Shown here piece after piece: positions 5,996-7,871 of a stretch of DNA of 7,871 nt. This DNA comes from an uncultured Lachnospiraceae bacterium (lineage in GTDB: Bacteria > Bacillota_A > Clostridia > Lachnospirales > Lachnospiraceae), in the NCBI GenBank assembly GCA_947178085.1, contig CAMWWS010000118.1, positions 1 to 7,871 of the forward strand, read 5' to 3'. The stretch's first letter is position 1. Every line of letters begins with the position of its first letter. Under the pieces are notes generated by a model. The model searched no databases. It was given only the letters and a program-made list of their open reading frames with translations, and was not told the origin of the DNA. Made by a program: the position numbers and the translations under genes.

Positions 5996-7843
5996 TTAAT
6001 TAGAAGCCTTGGCTGCCGCTGAAATAGCAGCCCTTTTCCTCATCGTTGGGTCGAGAATCTTTTTTCTGATTCGCAGACTTGACGGTGTAACTTCTAACAG
6101 TTCGTCTGTATCGATAAATTCCAACGCCTGCTCAAGGCTCAGAATCTTGGGCGGCGTCAGTCTCAGCGCTTCATCAGCGCTTGAAGAGCGGGTGTTGGTA
6201 AGCTGTTTTTTCTTGCATACATTCAGCTCGATATCTTCACCGCGTCCATTCTGACCTACTACCATGCCTGAATATACCTTTGTACCCGGACCGATGAAAA
6301 GAGTACCGCGCTCCTGCGCATTATAAAGACCATAGGTAATGGCCTCGCCCGCTTCAAAAGCAATGAGTGAGCCCTGTTTACGATACATAATGTCTCCCTT
6401 ATAGGGGCCATAGCCGTCAAAGCCACTATTCATGATACCGTTGCCCTTAGTGTCGGTCATAAATTCGCCGCGATAGCCTATAAGTCCTCTGGATGGAATG
6501 GAGAATTCCAAACGGGTATATCCTGCGGCAGCCTGTCCCATATTTTTAAGTTCGCCCTTTCTCTGGCTTAACTTTTCTATTACGGTGCCCGCAAATTCTT
6601 CGGGTACATCCACATATGTCAGTTCCATTGGCTCCAGTTTTTTGCCGTTTTCATCGGTTTTATACAGAACTTCCGCCTTGCTTACGGCAAATTCATAGCC
6701 TTCCCTGCGCATGTTTTCAATTAATACAGACAGATGCAGCTCGCCGCGTCCTGAGACTTTGAAGGCTTCCGTTGTATCCGTTTCCTCTACCCGCAGCGAA
6801 ACATCAGTGTTCAGCTCGCGGAAAAGCCTGTCTCGCAGATGACGGCTAGTGACATATTTACCTTCCTGTCCGGCAAGCGGTGAATCGTTGACTATAAAGT
6901 GCATGGCAATTGTCGGCTCCGATATTTTCTGGAAAGGAATCGGATTAGGAGCGTCCGGTGAGCAAAGGGTATCTCCGATATGGATATCGGAAATGCCGGA
7001 AATTGCTACGATGGAGCCTATACCTGCTTCCTTTACATCTATTTTGTTCAGACCGTCATATTCGTAGAGCTTGCTCACTTTCACTTTTTTCTGCTTGTCA
7101 GGTTCATGGTGATTCACAATTACTACTTCCTGATTGACGCGGATAGTGCCGTTATCAACCTTTCCGACTCCGATACGCCCTACATATTCATTGTAGTCGA
7201 TAGTGCTAATCAAAACCTGAGTACCTGCTTCCGGGTCGCCGCATGGCGCAGGTATATGCTCCAAAATCGTATCAAAGAGAGGAGTCATGTTCTTACCCTT
7301 TACGGTAAGCTGTGTTGTAGCAGTACCGGTTTTAGCAGAAGCGTATACAAAAGGACAGTCAAGCTGCTTATCGTTGGCATCCAAATCCATCAGGAGCTCC
7401 AGCACTTCATCCACTACCTGAATTGGTCTTGCTTCCGGTCTGTCACATTTATTAATACAAACGATAACGGACAAATCCAGCTCCAAAGCCTTTTTCAATA
7501 CAAATCTCGTCTGCGGCATAGGTCCCTCAAAAGCATCTACTACCAGAACCACGCCGTTTACCATTTTCAGGACGCGCTCCACTTCCCCTCCGAAATCCGC
7601 ATGACCGGGGGTATCAATGATATTGATTTTTACATCCTTATACATAACGGCTGTATTTTTTGATAAAATAGTGATTCCGCGTTCCCTCTCAAGGTCATTA
7701 GAGTCCATAACACGCTCCGCAACCTCCTGATTTTCACGAAATACGCCGCTCTGTTTTAAAAGCTCATCAACCAACGTAGTCTTACCGTGGTCTACATGGG
7801 CAATAATTGCTATATTCCTTACATCTTCCCTTACCTGGTTCAT
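5996..7843 (-). CDS. typA: Translational GTPase TypA/BipA
   Basis: TypA is an EF-G-like GTPase that binds the 70S ribosome and supports ribosome assembly and growth under stress such as cold. With the start at 7843 it has 615 residues, the family's usual length. The GTPase motifs are all present: G1 AHVDHGKT (15-22), G2 RGIT (55-58), G3 DTPGH (77-81), G4 NKCD (131-134) and G5 SAK (169-171). Then come an EF-Tu domain II-like barrel (about 205-295), an EF-G III-like domain with SGRGELHLSVLIE (364-376), an EF-G V-like domain with SRGLIGYRGEFMTDTKGNG (451-469), and the TypA-specific C-terminal domain to a KRAAISAAAKASN end. The frame extends to an ATG at 7855, but the GAGGAG site there would be only one base away. 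MNQVREDVRNIAII from 7843 also matches the usual family start. The promoter lies beyond the window. No terminator with a U-tract is visible past its stop. Confidence 0.96.
   Translation of the reverse strand: MNQVREDVRNIAIIAHVDHGKTTLVDELLKQSGVFRENQEVAERVMDSNDLERERGITILSKNTAVMYKDVKINIIDTPGHADFGGEVERVLKMVNGVVLVVDAFEGPMPQTRFVLKKALELDLSVIVCINKCDRPEARPIQVVDEVLELLMDLDANDKQLDCPFVYASAKTGTATTQLTVKGKNMTPLFDTILEHIPAPCGDPEAGTQVLISTIDYNEYVGRIGVGKVDNGTIRVNQEVVIVNHHEPDKQKKVKVSKLYEYDGLNKIDVKEAGIGSIVAISGISDIHIGDTLCSPDAPNPIPFQKISEPTIAMHFIVNDSPLAGQEGKYVTSRHLRDRLFRELNTDVSLRVEETDTTEAFKVSGRGELHLSVLIENMRREGYEFAVSKAEVLYKTDENGKKLEPMELTYVDVPEEFAGTVIEKLSQRKGELKNMGQAAAGYTRLEFSIPSRGLIGYRGEFMTDTKGNGIMNSGFDGYGPYKGDIMYRKQGSLIAFEAGEAITYGLYNAQERGTLFIGPGTKVYSGMVVGQNGRGEDIELNVCKKKQLTNTRSSSADEALRLTPPKILSLEQALEFIDTDELLEVTPSSLRIRKKILDPTMRKRAAISAAAKASN
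6011..6037 (+). terminator. Candidate weak intrinsic terminator for mgtE, inside the typA coding region
   Basis: GGCTGC (6011-6016) pairs with GCAGCC (6027-6032) over a 10-base loop, followed by CTTTTCC. It starts 16 bp past the mgtE stop and lies on the opposite strand of the last typA codons. The stem is short and the T run has only four bases, so efficiency is doubtful. The alanine-rich typA C-terminus alone could produce the GC-rich inverted repeat. Confidence 0.4.
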
Positions 7844-7856
7844 ATTAATAAACATG

Positions 7857-7862
7857 CTCCTC
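7857..7862 (-). promoter_or_regulatory. Ribosome binding site of typA, deciding the start codon
   Basis: On the minus strand GAGGAG ends at 7857. It leaves one base before the ATG at 7855, too close for initiation, and 13 bases before the ATG at 7843. The second is therefore the likely start, although its spacing is long. Confidence 0.6.
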
Positions 7863-7871
7863 TCTTATCAC

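Noticed and set aside
6980..7663. A 227-codon open frame on the + strand inside typA.
   Set aside because: It lies wholly antisense to the highly conserved typA GTPase region, has no good ribosome binding site, and its translation has irregular composition rich in Ser, His, Tyr and Phe. It is a shadow of the real gene.
1..7871. Search for an undescribed system: defence genes, mobile elements, CRISPR, retrons, structured RNAs.
   Set aside because: All long coding regions are recognised housekeeping families, the only gap over 100 bp is 3767-3983, and no transposase, integrase, reverse transcriptase, repeat array or long conserved-looking RNA structure was seen by eye.

Overview
The window looks like ordinary chromosome from a Firmicute of class Clostridia, most likely a Lachnospiraceae-type gut anaerobe. 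The reasons are moderate G+C, strong AGGAG-type ribosome binding sites, and protein sequences of a familiar clostridial style: an NAD(P)H-dependent flavoprotein, a class A penicillin-binding protein with a cysteine-bearing C-terminal tail, an MgtE magnesium channel and TypA/BipA. The family-level assignment is inference from memory of such proteins, not a search result.

Layout. At the left edge (2-610, +) is the 3' part of a flavodoxin-fold oxidoreductase gene. It is followed 42 bp later by a small, highly helical protein gene of unknown function (653-952, +). A compact hairpin at 979-1007 sits between this gene and the convergent class A PBP gene (1040-3766, -) and probably serves both. A 217-bp AT-rich divergent intergenic region (3767-3983) holds a candidate promoter in each direction and a phased direct repeat between them. 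To the right come an IMPACT/YigZ-family gene (3984-4619, +) and mgtE (4661-5995, +), which are close enough to be one operon. The mgtE stop codon directly abuts the stop codon of the convergent typA gene (5996-7843, -), whose promoter lies beyond the right edge.

The genes are housekeeping functions: cell-wall polymerisation (PBP), Mg2+ uptake (MgtE), ribosome-associated stress GTPase (TypA), a conserved protein linked to translation or quality control (YigZ), and redox flavochemistry. They do not form an evident single pathway. I see no rRNA or tRNA gene, CRISPR array, insertion sequence, phage gene or defence system, and nothing that I would call an undescribed system. The points worth a second look are modest. 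The small protein resembles zinc-ribbon relatives but stops where the ribbon would begin. The mgtE terminator candidate lies inside the typA coding sequence. The typA start should be placed four codons downstream of the longest reading frame. mgtE has no visible Mg2+ riboswitch leader.
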